The notes below the pieces were generated by a model. That model was not told the origin of the DNA, did not search any database, and saw only the letters and a program-made list of their open reading frames with translations. The translations under genes and the position numbers were made by a program. Of a stretch of DNA of 64,000 nucleotides, positions 41,920-49,924 are shown one piece after another (the first letter of the stretch is position 1; every line of letters begins with the position of its first letter). This DNA comes from Paracoccaceae bacterium (lineage in GTDB: Bacteria; Pseudomonadota; Alphaproteobacteria; Rhodobacterales; Rhodobacteraceae), in NCBI GenBank assembly GCA_002709405.1, contig PAQV01000057.1, positions 87,629-151,628 on the forward strand, in the 5' to 3' direction.

Positions 41920-43047
41920 TCAGTAGCGGTTCAGGGACGGCTCGTCAGTCAGAAGGTCTTTCAGCACGGCCTCGTAGGCCAGGCGGTCATTGCGCTGGCT
42001 TGGCTCGGCCGCCGCATTGCCGCGTCCGCGCCGGCTTGTTGCCCCGCCGATGGCCTCGGGTGTTTCCAGCATGGTGGTGGCCTTGGTCAGCGCGAACAGC
42101 GCCCCGGACCGCGACGTCAGCCGCAACGAGACGACCCCGCCCACGTCCAGCTCGAACACCACGTCGAACCGCCGTCCGGCCATCATCGTGGCCAGCATCC
42201 GGTTCAGCGCTTCACGGTGATCCGGCGTCAGGATGGCCTGCTTGCCATGGCACGCGCACAGGAAGACACCGTTGCCCCGGTAGGACAGGATGTTGCCCGT
42301 CTTGCGGGTGAACCGCGACAGCGCGCGCCCGGTTTCCTGCACCGCCTCGCGGAAGTCCGCATTGCTGAGCGTGGCATGGTGGCGCTCGATATCGACGATC
42401 TTCAGCGCCATGACATACGAGGAAAACCGCTTGGTCTGCCCCAGCTGCATCACGTAGTTCTCGAATTCCGAATGGCCCAGCATCCGCTCGATGTCGGTCA
42501 TCGCCACCGGGTCGGACAGCGAGATCATCAGGTTGGAATCAAGCTCTTTCTTCAGCTTGCGGGCGACCTCGACACTGTCCGAGGCCCGGGCGTGTTCCTG
42601 GTTCATCCGCTGGGCGGCCGACAGGCGGCTGCGCAATTCGAAGAAGTCGAACGGCTTGGTGATGTAGTCGGTCGCCCCGGCGACGAAACTTTCGTCGATG
42701 TACTTGCGCTCGGACATGGCGGTCAGCATCACGATGGGCGTCTTGTGATGCGCCCGCAGGCCCCGGATTTCCCGGCACAATTCGATGCCATTCATCGCGG
42801 GCATCTGGATGTCCAGAAGGAAGCAATCGAACGGCTTGTCGGCCCGTTCGATCTGGCGCAAGGCCTCTTCACCCGAATCCGCGATGGATACCTCGAACAG
42901 ACCCAGCGCCGACAGCGCCGTCTGCAGCAACGCCAGGATGCTTTGGTCGTCATCCACGGCCAGCACCCGCATTTTCGGCGCGTTCCGGCGCGGCCTACGG
43001 CCGCGTTTCCCCGGCATCTCCGCCGACATATCATCGGTTAATGACAT
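41920..43047 (-). CDS. Response regulator with degenerate GGDEF-like output domain
   Basis: A 375-residue protein. Residues 26-145 are a CheY-like receiver: acidic pair VDDD (31-34), phospho-acceptor D79 in FLLDIQMP, T/S switch region in MLTAMS, and K131 in YITKPF. A helix follows, then about 180-300 resembles a diguanylate-cyclase fold (LMISLSDPVAMTDIERML, a central strand YVMALKIVDIERHHATLS, and LSRFTRKTGNILSYRGNGVFLCAC), where the GGDEF signature position reads GNGVF, so catalysis is not expected. The C-terminal tail is basic and low complexity. It probably acts by protein contact or by regulating another enzyme, with the kinase encoded downstream as partner. Divergent from the 11-gene operon across 245 bp. 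Confidence 0.85.
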   Translation of the reverse strand: MSLTDDMSAEMPGKRGRRPRRNAPKMRVLAVDDDQSILALLQTALSALGLFEVSIADSGEEALRQIERADKPFDCFLLDIQMPAMNGIELCREIRGLRAHHKTPIVMLTAMSERKYIDESFVAGATDYITKPFDFFELRSRLSAAQRMNQEHARASDSVEVARKLKKELDSNLMISLSDPVAMTDIERMLGHSEFENYVMQLGQTKRFSSYVMALKIVDIERHHATLSNADFREAVQETGRALSRFTRKTGNILSYRGNGVFLCACHGKQAILTPDHREALNRMLATMMAGRRFDVVFELDVGGVVSLRLTSRSGALFALTKATTMLETPEAIGGATSRRGRGNAAAEPSQRNDRLAYEAVLKDLLTDEPSLNRY

Positions 43048-43292
43048 TATCCCTGCTCATTTCAATTTCCACTGCACGATCAGCGTAGTTAACGATTGAG
43101 ACCGGAAATGGGCAGGAAACCGGCCAGCATCCGACCATTGTTGGTAAATGATGTGTTAACGACCCGGGAAATTGGTTAACACGCGCCCTATATCCCCCTT
43201 CTGAACGGGTGGTGGAACGCCGCCTGCCCGGGTCATAAAGCCTTGACCATATTGACGCTTCGGCGTCACCTAGGCGTCGTAGGAGGGGTCGC
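43048..43292. promoter_or_regulatory. Shared regulatory region between signalling genes and the 11-gene operon
   Basis: 245 bp between the divergent response-regulator gene and the operon. It contains three GTTAAC palindromes (43088-43093, 43155-43160, 43175-43180; the last two 20 bp apart) and a CtrA-box-like TAAA-N7-TTAA at 43145-43159 (one mismatch to TTAA-N7-TTAA). A TAGGAGG ribosome-binding site lies just before the operon's first ATG. Confidence 0.45.
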
Positions 43293-44138
43293 ATGCGCGC
43301 AGCCACGGTTCTTATCGCTTCGATTTTCGGAGCGCTTCTGCATGCCCCAGCCTTTGCCGAGGTGCCCCAGGCGTGCCGCGATGCCAGCCTGCGCGACACC
43401 TGCCTGAAAAGCTGCGCCGTGGCCTGCGAAGACGCGGATTTCCTGAAGGACAACGTAGGCTATTGCCTGGACAACGGGCTTGTCGGGCGCAGCGCCGATG
43501 CGCCGTCGCTGTCCGACGGACCCGGATGCGCCGCCCATTTCGACACCGAAACCACCCAGGCCCAACAGCCCGCCGAGCCACCGGCCGAAGAGACCGGCAC
43601 CGATTGCGCCGAACTCGACCGGCTGTCGGACCGGCGCCGGTGCGAGCTGGCCAAGGTGGCGCCGTCGTGTTCGCCCAGCGTGTCGCAACTGATCGGCGAG
43701 GCGCAGCTTCTGGTCCGGGTCATCGACGACGAGGTGTCGCAATACGGCGACCTGCTGACCCGCGACTGGACCGACGTGACCAACCAGGAACTTCTGTGCG
43801 GCTTTACCATCGACGAGCTGGACCAGAATTACGTGGTGGCCACCGAAAACCCCGCCAAGCTCCGATCGCTCAAGACCCAAGCCACCGATATCCAGGCCTG
43901 CCAGACCGAATGGGAAGTCTTCGTGCGCGACAATGCGGCCACCACCGGGTCCGACCGGCTGGTCGACCAGGTCACGCGCGATGCCGAGGCGCGGCTCGAC
44001 AGCCTGAAGGGCCAGATCGAAACCGTGTCGACCTCGGTCACGACGCTGGAAAACGCGGCCGAGATCATCGTCGGCATCGTCGACCTGCATATCATCTACT
44101 GCAATCCCGACGGCCCGGTCCCCGGGTCCGCCGATTAA
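43293..44138 (+). CDS. Exported cysteine-rich protein of unknown function (operon gene 1)
   Basis: A 281-residue exported protein I do not recognise. It has a signal peptide (1-22, ending APAFAE) and a cysteine-rich N-terminal domain (residues 23-75: QACRDASLRDTCLKSCAVACED, then YCLDNGL and GPGCAAHF, with eight or so cysteines in pairs that suggest disulfides), a proline/glutamate-rich linker near 90, a second cysteine-rich region (DCAELDRLSDRRRCELAKVAPSC), then mostly helical charged sequence ending with one more cysteine. TAGGAGG sits in the right place before the ATG. It is the first gene of an 11-gene unit, 31 bp upstream of the next. Confidence 0.85.
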   Translation: MRAATVLIASIFGALLHAPAFAEVPQACRDASLRDTCLKSCAVACEDADFLKDNVGYCLDNGLVGRSADAPSLSDGPGCAAHFDTETTQAQQPAEPPAEETGTDCAELDRLSDRRRCELAKVAPSCSPSVSQLIGEAQLLVRVIDDEVSQYGDLLTRDWTDVTNQELLCGFTIDELDQNYVVATENPAKLRSLKTQATDIQACQTEWEVFVRDNAATTGSDRLVDQVTRDAEARLDSLKGQIETVSTSVTTLENAAEIIVGIVDLHIIYCNPDGPVPGSAD

Positions 44139-44169
44139 GTCATTCGCAACCAGACGGAGACAGATCCAG

Positions 44170-44805
44170 ATGGGTTACCGCTTCCTTCCCCGCCTTCTTG
44201 CACATGTCCTGGCCGTGGGCGCGCTGGGTCTTTGGGCCGGCCTGGCCTCGGCCCAGCCCACGCCCAGCGAAAAGGCCCGGGTGGCCGAAATGGCCGGGGC
44301 GATATCCGAGCTCATGTCCTCGCTGGAACAGCGCGCGGCCGATTACCCCGCGTTCCTGGACCAGCTGGAACAGGGGCTGGTCGATATCGAACAGGCCGAC
44401 GCCAAGGTGGCCGAGCTGATCGACCAGCTGCGCATGGCGACCGAGCAGATGCAGGACGGGTCCGAGTTCGACACCGCCATCGACGACTACAAGCAGCAGA
44501 CCACCGCCCTGATCGCCGAGGCCGAGGCGTCCAACAACAAGATCATCAAGGCCGAGGTGCCCAACCTGCAGGGCGTGCTGGAGGGGCTCAACAGCGATGA
44601 CGAGGCCCGCGCGCGCACCGTGATCGAGGCGCGCAACCTGATCCGTACGCTGGAAGAAAACCGCGAGGCGATCGCCTTCTTCATCAAGGCCGACAGCGTG
44701 CAGCGCGCGGCCGAGCTGATCCGGGCCAACGTGGTCGATTTCTCGGAAATCATCGACGCGGGCAAGGACGTGGCCAGCCGGCTGCTGGACGAGACCGCGC
44801 CCTGA
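44170..44805 (+). CDS. Exported coiled-coil protein (operon gene 2)
   Basis: A 211-residue protein with a signal peptide (1-28, ending GLASAQP). The mature chain is almost entirely alpha-helical and heptad-like: MAGAISELMSSLEQRAADYPAF, then VAELIDQLRMATEQMQDG, ALIAEAEASNNKII, LRRTL-type and ELIRANVVDFSEIID segments, with no cysteines. It looks like a periplasmic coiled-coil spacer or adaptor. No family recognised. It begins 31 bp after gene 1 and ends 2 bp before the channel gene, so it may bridge the channel components and the exported proteins. Function unknown. Confidence 0.85.
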   Translation: MGYRFLPRLLAHVLAVGALGLWAGLASAQPTPSEKARVAEMAGAISELMSSLEQRAADYPAFLDQLEQGLVDIEQADAKVAELIDQLRMATEQMQDGSEFDTAIDDYKQQTTALIAEAEASNNKIIKAEVPNLQGVLEGLNSDDEARARTVIEARNLIRTLEENREAIAFFIKADSVQRAAELIRANVVDFSEIIDAGKDVASRLLDETAP

Positions 44806-44807
44806 CC

Positions 44808-45308
44808 ATGACGCGCACGCTCTCCGAGGCCCGGCTGGCCGTGGCCGGGCTGGGTGCCCTGCTGATCGCGGGCGGAGCCCTGGGGGTGCTGCTGGTCCTT
44901 GGCATCGTGTCGGGGGCCCGGGCGGCTGACACCACGGGGATGGGGTATCTCTCGGGGCTGCTGGCGCGCTCGCTGGCCGCGCCTTATGCCTTTGTCCTGC
45001 TGGCCGGTCTTGTCGCGGTACCCGTGCAGGCGCTTTGGGTCGCTCTGCGCCATGGCACGGCGGCAGCGCGGGCTTATGACGGCTTCGCGGCCTGGGCGCA
45101 GACACTCTTCACCTCGCTGGGCTTCCTGGGCACGATCATCGGCATCTCCGGCGCGGTGGCGGGGCTTGGCCCGGCCATGGCCGCCGGAGAGCCGGACGCC
45201 CTGATCGCCGGTCTGTCCACCGCCTTCGACACCACGTTCCTCGGCCTGACGGCGGCGATCCTGCTGCTGGTCTTCCGCAAGCTTTTCATGCTGGGGGCGG
45301 CCCCATGA
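44808..45308 (+). CDS. MotA/TolQ/ExbB-like proton-channel protein (short; operon gene 3)
   Basis: A 166-residue membrane protein with three hydrophobic segments (about 12-38, 55-82, 105-155). The last two correspond to the channel core of the MotA/TolQ/ExbB family: FTSLGFLGTIIGISGAVAGLG, then LIAGLSTAFDTTFLGLTAAILLLV, where the LG-T-I-G-IS and the ALST-AFDTTFLGL repeat are the family signature. It is shorter than ExbB/TolQ (about 230-240), lacking most of the cytoplasmic loop. These proteins make pentameric stators that use the ion-motive force. Its ATGA overlaps the following single-span protein, which is the expected ExbD-like partner. Confidence 0.82.
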   Translation: MTRTLSEARLAVAGLGALLIAGGALGVLLVLGIVSGARAADTTGMGYLSGLLARSLAAPYAFVLLAGLVAVPVQALWVALRHGTAAARAYDGFAAWAQTLFTSLGFLGTIIGISGAVAGLGPAMAAGEPDALIAGLSTAFDTTFLGLTAAILLLVFRKLFMLGAAP

Positions 45309-45727
45309 TCCGGCCCGGGGCGATGGGCATCGCGATGACGGACCTGTTCGTCTCGGCCAGCGCCGCGTTGATGCTGGTGCTGGCGGTGCTGCGCCCCGAT
45401 CCCCCCGTCACCACGCCCTTGCAGGCCGACATCACCGCCCATTGCACCGAAACCGGCGGCCGCCCCGCGTTGGTGGTGCCGGGCGATACGCCGGTGATCC
45501 TGCAAGGCCCGGCCGACCTGGCCGCCCTGCCCGCCCGGCTTGGCCTGCCGCCTCGGCTGTTCTACGCGCTGGCCCTGGCCGGCGGCCCCGGCCACCCGAT
45601 CCCGGCCAGCTGCCTGTCCTGGGCCGCGACGGACCTTGTCCGCGCATTGAATACACAGGTGGCCCGGCCCGACTACGCAGGCCCGCCGGCCATCTTCTCG
45701 CTGGCTCCCATCGCGGTCGATCCATGA
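45305..45727 (+). CDS. ExbD/TolR-like single-span protein A (operon gene 4)
   Basis: A 140-residue protein with one N-terminal membrane span, MTDLFVSASAALMLVLAVLR, carrying an aspartate at the start of the helix in the position used by ExbD/TolR (Asp25/Asp23) for ion movement. The periplasmic part has two cysteines (TAHCTETGG and PASCLSW) and ends near IFSLAPIAVD. It is shorter than ExbD but has the same topology, and lies between the channel gene and another single-span gene, both overlapping by ATGA. The assignment rests on topology, the aspartate and context, because sequence identity to ExbD is low. Confidence 0.65.
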   Translation: MIRPGAMGIAMTDLFVSASAALMLVLAVLRPDPPVTTPLQADITAHCTETGGRPALVVPGDTPVILQGPADLAALPARLGLPPRLFYALALAGGPGHPIPASCLSWAATDLVRALNTQVARPDYAGPPAIFSLAPIAVDP

Positions 45728-46344
45728 GCGAAACCGACGATACAGCCGCGCTCGACCTGTCGATCGCCTTCTTCAGCGCGGTGCTGATGCTCTTTGCCTT
45801 CGTGGCCTTCCAGCTGGCCCGGACGCCCCGGCCCGAGCCGGCGGTGTCCCTCTCCCAGCCCGATATCGCCCGGCCCGTCCAGCCGCCAACCTGGGCGGCC
45901 GTGGCCGAGCGCGGGTCCTGGTCGGTCTACGACGGCACCCGGCTGACCGTGCTGGACATGGATGCGATCACGGCCGGCATGCGCGACGTGCTGAACGCCT
46001 ATGACGGCGACGACGGCTACCAGACGCTGACCCTGCACGACGGGGCCGACCCGCGCTCGTTTTCGCTGCGCCTCAGCTTCCGTCCCGATGCCCTGCCCGC
46101 GCCCTGGCAAGGCGAGGTGCTGGCGCCCGGCCCGGACGCCCCCTGTCCCGAAACCCCGCGCCGCCTTCTGCGCAGCTACGTGGCAGCCGACGTGGCCGAT
46201 GTGACCCCGCTTACGGCCTACCTGGCGCGCTGTGGCCTGACCTTCGCGCCCCTGCCCCTGCGCGACCCGGGCGAGAGCGGCCGGGTGACGGTGCAGATCG
46301 GGCTCGGACCCGGATCCTACGCGGCCGAGGCGATCTTTCGATGA
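45724..46344 (+). CDS. ExbD/TolR-like single-span protein B (operon gene 5)
   Basis: A 206-residue protein with one span (AALDLSIAFFSAVLMLFAFVAFQLA), preceded by an acidic N terminus and an aspartate (LDLS) just inside the helix, as in gene 4, then a 160-residue periplasmic part (WAAVAERGSWSVYDGTRLTVLDM ... PAPWQGEVLAPG) with two cysteines. It overlaps gene 4 and gene 6 by ATGA. Two different ExbD-like partners for one ExbB-like channel is unusual; a hetero-dimer inside the channel is possible. The start at 45724 is fixed by the overlap and the conserved topology; a long N-terminal extension in the same frame is non-coding shadow. Confidence 0.65.
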   Translation: MSETDDTAALDLSIAFFSAVLMLFAFVAFQLARTPRPEPAVSLSQPDIARPVQPPTWAAVAERGSWSVYDGTRLTVLDMDAITAGMRDVLNAYDGDDGYQTLTLHDGADPRSFSLRLSFRPDALPAPWQGEVLAPGPDAPCPETPRRLLRSYVAADVADVTPLTAYLARCGLTFAPLPLRDPGESGRVTVQIGLGPGSYAAEAIFR

Positions 46345-47234
46345 AGGCGCTGGCGATCCTCCTGGCTCTGTTGCCCCTCACCTTATGTCCCGCCCCCCTG
46401 ATGGCCGATTGGACCCGCACGGGGCTGGAGTTCCATGAACAGACCCCGCCCCCCGATCCGGTCGTCGACCGCACCCGGGTCGCCACTCAGCAGGCCCGGC
46501 GCTGCGCGGGCTCGTCCATCCGCTTTGGCGACACCGCCGCGATGCGCGGTGGCGTGCAGGCCGATTGGGACGATCAGACCCGCACGCTGGCCGCCATCGC
46601 CGCCATGGCCGACAGCTATGACACGGCGTCCGAAGCGTTGGCCGCGACAGAGGAGGACGGGGCCACGCTGGACAGCCTCTCTGTCCTGACCGCCCTGCAA
46701 TTCGGCCAGCCGGTCAGCGTCCCGACCGAGGGGCTGGCGGGACCGATGCTGGCAGATCGGTTGTTCTGGCAGGCCATGACGCAAGTGCCCTCTGCCACCA
46801 CGGCGACCTGGGCCAACGACATCCTGCCCGCCCTAGACGCGGCCTTCCAGGCCGATCCCTCCAGCTTCCAGGTGCGGGCCTGGCGCGTCATTGCCTGGTT
46901 GCAGGCGCAAGGATTTCAGCGCGCGTCCTGCCCGGCCCGGATCGCCGATTTCGCCGACCGCCTGCTGGACCTCTCCGAAGCCTCGGCCTGCCCGCTGATG
47001 CTGGGCCACGTGACCCATGGCATTGACCGCGCCCTGGAATCCCGGCCCGAAACCGACCCGGATGCCACCCGCGCCGCCTGGCGCCACTTTGGCGAGGCCC
47101 TGCTGGCCACCGTCGCCGGCGCGCCCGAGGTCGCCTCCTGGCGCGGCGCCCAGCTGACCCGGTCGCCCGATCCCTGCGCCCCCCTCATGGCCTCCGAGTT
47201 GCAGGCCCTGCTCCGGCCCGAGGCCGCCCGATGA
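46341..47234 (+). CDS. Exported protein of unknown function (operon gene 6)
   Basis: A 297-residue protein with a signal peptide (1-22, ending APLMAD), then mostly helical alanine-rich sequence with a mid-region reading LADRLFWQAMTQVPSATTATW and DAAFQADPSSFQVRAWRVIAWLQ, which resembles tetratricopeptide-type helices without a strict repeat. Four cysteines. I recognise no family. Both neighbours overlap by four bases, so it is translated as part of the unit. A periplasmic protein-binding scaffold is a reasonable guess. Confidence 0.82.
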   Translation: MKALAILLALLPLTLCPAPLMADWTRTGLEFHEQTPPPDPVVDRTRVATQQARRCAGSSIRFGDTAAMRGGVQADWDDQTRTLAAIAAMADSYDTASEALAATEEDGATLDSLSVLTALQFGQPVSVPTEGLAGPMLADRLFWQAMTQVPSATTATWANDILPALDAAFQADPSSFQVRAWRVIAWLQAQGFQRASCPARIADFADRLLDLSEASACPLMLGHVTHGIDRALESRPETDPDATRAAWRHFGEALLATVAGAPEVASWRGAQLTRSPDPCAPLMASELQALLRPEAAR

Positions 47235-47665
47235 TGCCGCTCGCCCTGATACCCGCCGGCGCCGCAGCCCTTGGGACCGCCCTGCTGGACGACCGGCCGG
47301 GCGCGGCGCTGCTGCTCAGCCTGAAGGTGGGGCTTGGGATGGCGCTTTGGGCGGGGCTCTGGCACCTGGGCATGGGGCTGCTGGCCGGATCCGGCCGGCT
47401 GGAGACCCTCGCGGCCTCGCCCGCACATGCCCTCGCCGTCAACGCGGCCCTGGCCGTCGCCGCCTGTCTTGTGCCGGGCCTCGTGCTGGCCCTGACCGCG
47501 CGGCCTGCGCCATTGGGGCCGGTCCATGGGCTGGCCTGGTTCTGCGGCCTGATCCTGCCCCTGCTGGGCCAGGGCGGCAACTGGCCGGTCCCATCGCTGC
47601 TGTTGGCCGCACTTTGCGCGGGACTGGCGATGGTGCTGGGCGGCCTGGCCGGACGGGGGCGCTGA
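47231..47665 (+). CDS. Small polytopic membrane protein (operon gene 7)
   Basis: A 144-residue very hydrophobic protein with four or five spans (for example GAALLLSLKVGLGMALWAGLW, AHALAVNAALAVAACLVPGLVLALT, GLAWFCGLILPLLGQG, SLLLAALCAGLAMVLGG). No soluble domain and no recognised family. It overlaps gene 6 by ATGA and is 1 bp from the ABC fusion gene. It probably sits with the channel or permease in the inner membrane. Confidence 0.8.
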   Translation: MMPLALIPAGAAALGTALLDDRPGAALLLSLKVGLGMALWAGLWHLGMGLLAGSGRLETLAASPAHALAVNAALAVAACLVPGLVLALTARPAPLGPVHGLAWFCGLILPLLGQGGNWPVPSLLLAALCAGLAMVLGGLAGRGR

Positions 47666-47666
47666 C

Positions 47667-49919
47667 ATGTTCACCCTGCGCGCCCTGTCCTACCACCACG
47701 CCGCACCGACCCAAGGCGGCCCCGTTCCCGGCATCGAGGTCGACGCCGTCGACATTCCCCGCACCGGGGTGACGGCCATCATCGGCCCGTCGGGATCGGG
47801 CAAGACGACGCTGCTGTCGGTGCTGTCGGGTTTTCTGACGCCGCGCCTTGGCCCCGGCGGCGTGCTGAACTTCGACGGTCAGCCCATGACCGCCTCGGGC
47901 CATCCACCGGGGCGCGTCGCCTTTGTCTTCCAGTCCTCGCTGTTGCTGGGGGCGGCCACCGGGCTGACCAATGCGCTGCAAGGCCATGTCGCCGCGCGCA
48001 GGCACGACCCGACCCGCCGCCTGGACCCGGCCGAAATGCGCCGGCTGCTGCATCGCCTCGGCCTGTCGGACACCGGCAAAAGCCTGGTCGCCCGCCGCGC
48101 CCGCCACCTGTCGGGGGGCGAGGCACAACGCGTGGCCATCCTGCGCGCCCTGCTGACCGACCCGCAGGCGATCCTGTGCGACGAGCCGACCTCGAGCCTG
48201 GACACAGCCAATGCCCAAGCCGCGCTGGATGCCTTACGCGATTGGGCGTCCCGGCGGCAAAGGCCGGTGATCTGGGTCACCCACAACCTGGAGCAGGCGG
48301 CCGATTACGCCGATCACTTCGTCTTCGTGGCCGGTGGCCGGATCATCCCCGCCCCCCACGAGGTCACCCAGGCCCTGGCCGCGCCCGACCGTGCCATGCG
48401 CCTGGCCGCTTTGCAAGCCATGAACGGGGCGCTGGCCCGGCCGGCGACCGCCTCTGCGCTCTCGGTAACCGGCCCCGAGCCGCCCGCGTCCCCGGTGCCC
48501 GCAGACTACACCCGCTGGATCGCTGCCGCCCTGTCCGCCGACGGGGCCACCGCCGAGGCGCTGGAACGGGACCGGCCGGCGATGCTGGTGCCTGGGCACG
48601 AGCGGCGCTGGCTGGCGGCCTTGTCCCCCGCGCTGGCCAGGGGGCCGACCCGGGCCGGGCGGCTGTTGGGACGTGTCGCGGCCTACAGCCGGTTTGCCCT
48701 GGTGCTGATCCTCCTGGTCCTCACCACCCAGATCCTGGCCGCCAGCTTCTTCGGCGCCCTGGCGCAGCGCTACAGCCGCGAACGTCTGGAGGACCCCTCG
48801 GTCGCGCGGATCGTCTTTGAACACGTGGTCGGCGACACCCGCCTGCGCGGGCGCGAGGCGCCGCCGCTTTACCCGGGCGCCGGGCTGGCCGAGGTCGACA
48901 ACGCCCTGTCGGCGGCCATCGCGGACGGCGGCATGGATGCCACCCGGGCGATGGTCTTCGGACGGCGCACCATTCCCGGCTCGGCCTTGCGTTTTCCCGG
49001 TGCGGCCGAGGCCTGCCAGGGCTGGCAGGGGTTCGAAACCGTGGCCCTGTCGCGCGACGACCCGCTGCTGGGCCAGACGGTGTTGCGCGAAGGCGACGCG
49101 CCGCTCGTCGGCTCGGTTCAGGATCTGCCGGGCGACACCCGCACCGCCCTGCTGGACGCGCGCATCGTCGACCTGTTGCGCAGCCGGTGCGGCCTGCCCG
49201 CCGATGCGCCGATCCGGGCCGACTGGGCCGCCGGTCAGGCCGGAACGCTGGACCCGGTGCCCCTGCTGATCGCCGGAGCCATTACGGAACCGCCGCCCCT
49301 CTACCCCGTATCCGCCGACCTGATCGTCTTCGAGGACGACTTCCAGTTCGCCGCCAACCTGCAGGACGGGGCCGCACCCGATCCCTTTCGCATCGCCACG
49401 GCCTATTTCCCGATCGACGGGTTCGACATTGCCCGCGAGGTGATCGGAGACCTGGGTTATCGCATCCGCGACGACAGTGCCGCAGCCGTCGACACGCTGC
49501 GCCGGGTGGCCCGGGCCGCCCGCGACGTGCCGCGCGCGGTGATGATCCTGAACGCAACCGGCTGCGTCGTGGTGCTGATCCTGGTCATCGGCAACCTGCT
49601 GGAGCTGAACAAGCGCGTCTTCGCCCTGTTCCAGGCCCATGGGTTCCGCCTGCGCGACATCCTGGCGGTTCTGACCCTGCACCTGGCCCCCGCGCTGGTT
49701 TATGCCCTTGGCCTGCTGGGTCTGGGCGTGCTGCTGGCCTGGCCGGCCGTGAACCGGGCGCTGCCCCGGGACCTGGGCAACCTGGCCCTGCTGCGGAACG
49801 CCGCCTTCCTTGACACCGTGATCATCGCCATACTGGCCATGGCGGCGACCACTTTCGTGGTCGTCTCGATCTGGTGGCACCAGACCCGGGCCCGGCTGAC
49901 CCGCTACTTGCAGGAGTGA
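47667..49919 (+). CDS. MacB-type ABC ATPase-permease fusion (operon gene 8)
   Basis: A 750-residue protein that fuses an N-terminal ATPase to an FtsX-type permease, the domain order of MacB. The ATPase (1-225) has Walker A GPSGSGKTTLL (40-50), Q-loop VAFVFQSSLLLG, signature LSGGEAQRVAILRAL (148-162), Walker B AILCDEPTSSLD and H-loop VTHNLEQ. After a linker, TM1 is at about 343-365, a large periplasmic domain of about 260 residues follows, then three spans near 625-650, 665-695 and 710-737. MacB-like proteins turn ATP hydrolysis into a mechanical signal across the membrane. No MacA or TolC partner is nearby, and the periplasmic domain is not obviously MacB-like, so its target is probably one of the exported proteins of this operon. 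Confidence 0.85.
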   Translation: MFTLRALSYHHAAPTQGGPVPGIEVDAVDIPRTGVTAIIGPSGSGKTTLLSVLSGFLTPRLGPGGVLNFDGQPMTASGHPPGRVAFVFQSSLLLGAATGLTNALQGHVAARRHDPTRRLDPAEMRRLLHRLGLSDTGKSLVARRARHLSGGEAQRVAILRALLTDPQAILCDEPTSSLDTANAQAALDALRDWASRRQRPVIWVTHNLEQAADYADHFVFVAGGRIIPAPHEVTQALAAPDRAMRLAALQAMNGALARPATASALSVTGPEPPASPVPADYTRWIAAALSADGATAEALERDRPAMLVPGHERRWLAALSPALARGPTRAGRLLGRVAAYSRFALVLILLVLTTQILAASFFGALAQRYSRERLEDPSVARIVFEHVVGDTRLRGREAPPLYPGAGLAEVDNALSAAIADGGMDATRAMVFGRRTIPGSALRFPGAAEACQGWQGFETVALSRDDPLLGQTVLREGDAPLVGSVQDLPGDTRTALLDARIVDLLRSRCGLPADAPIRADWAAGQAGTLDPVPLLIAGAITEPPPLYPVSADLIVFEDDFQFAANLQDGAAPDPFRIATAYFPIDGFDIAREVIGDLGYRIRDDSAAAVDTLRRVARAARDVPRAVMILNATGCVVVLILVIGNLLELNKRVFALFQAHGFRLRDILAVLTLHLAPALVYALGLLGLGVLLAWPAVNRALPRDLGNLALLRNAAFLDTVIIAILAMAATTFVVVSIWWHQTRARLTRYLQE

Positions 49920-49924
49920 GACCC

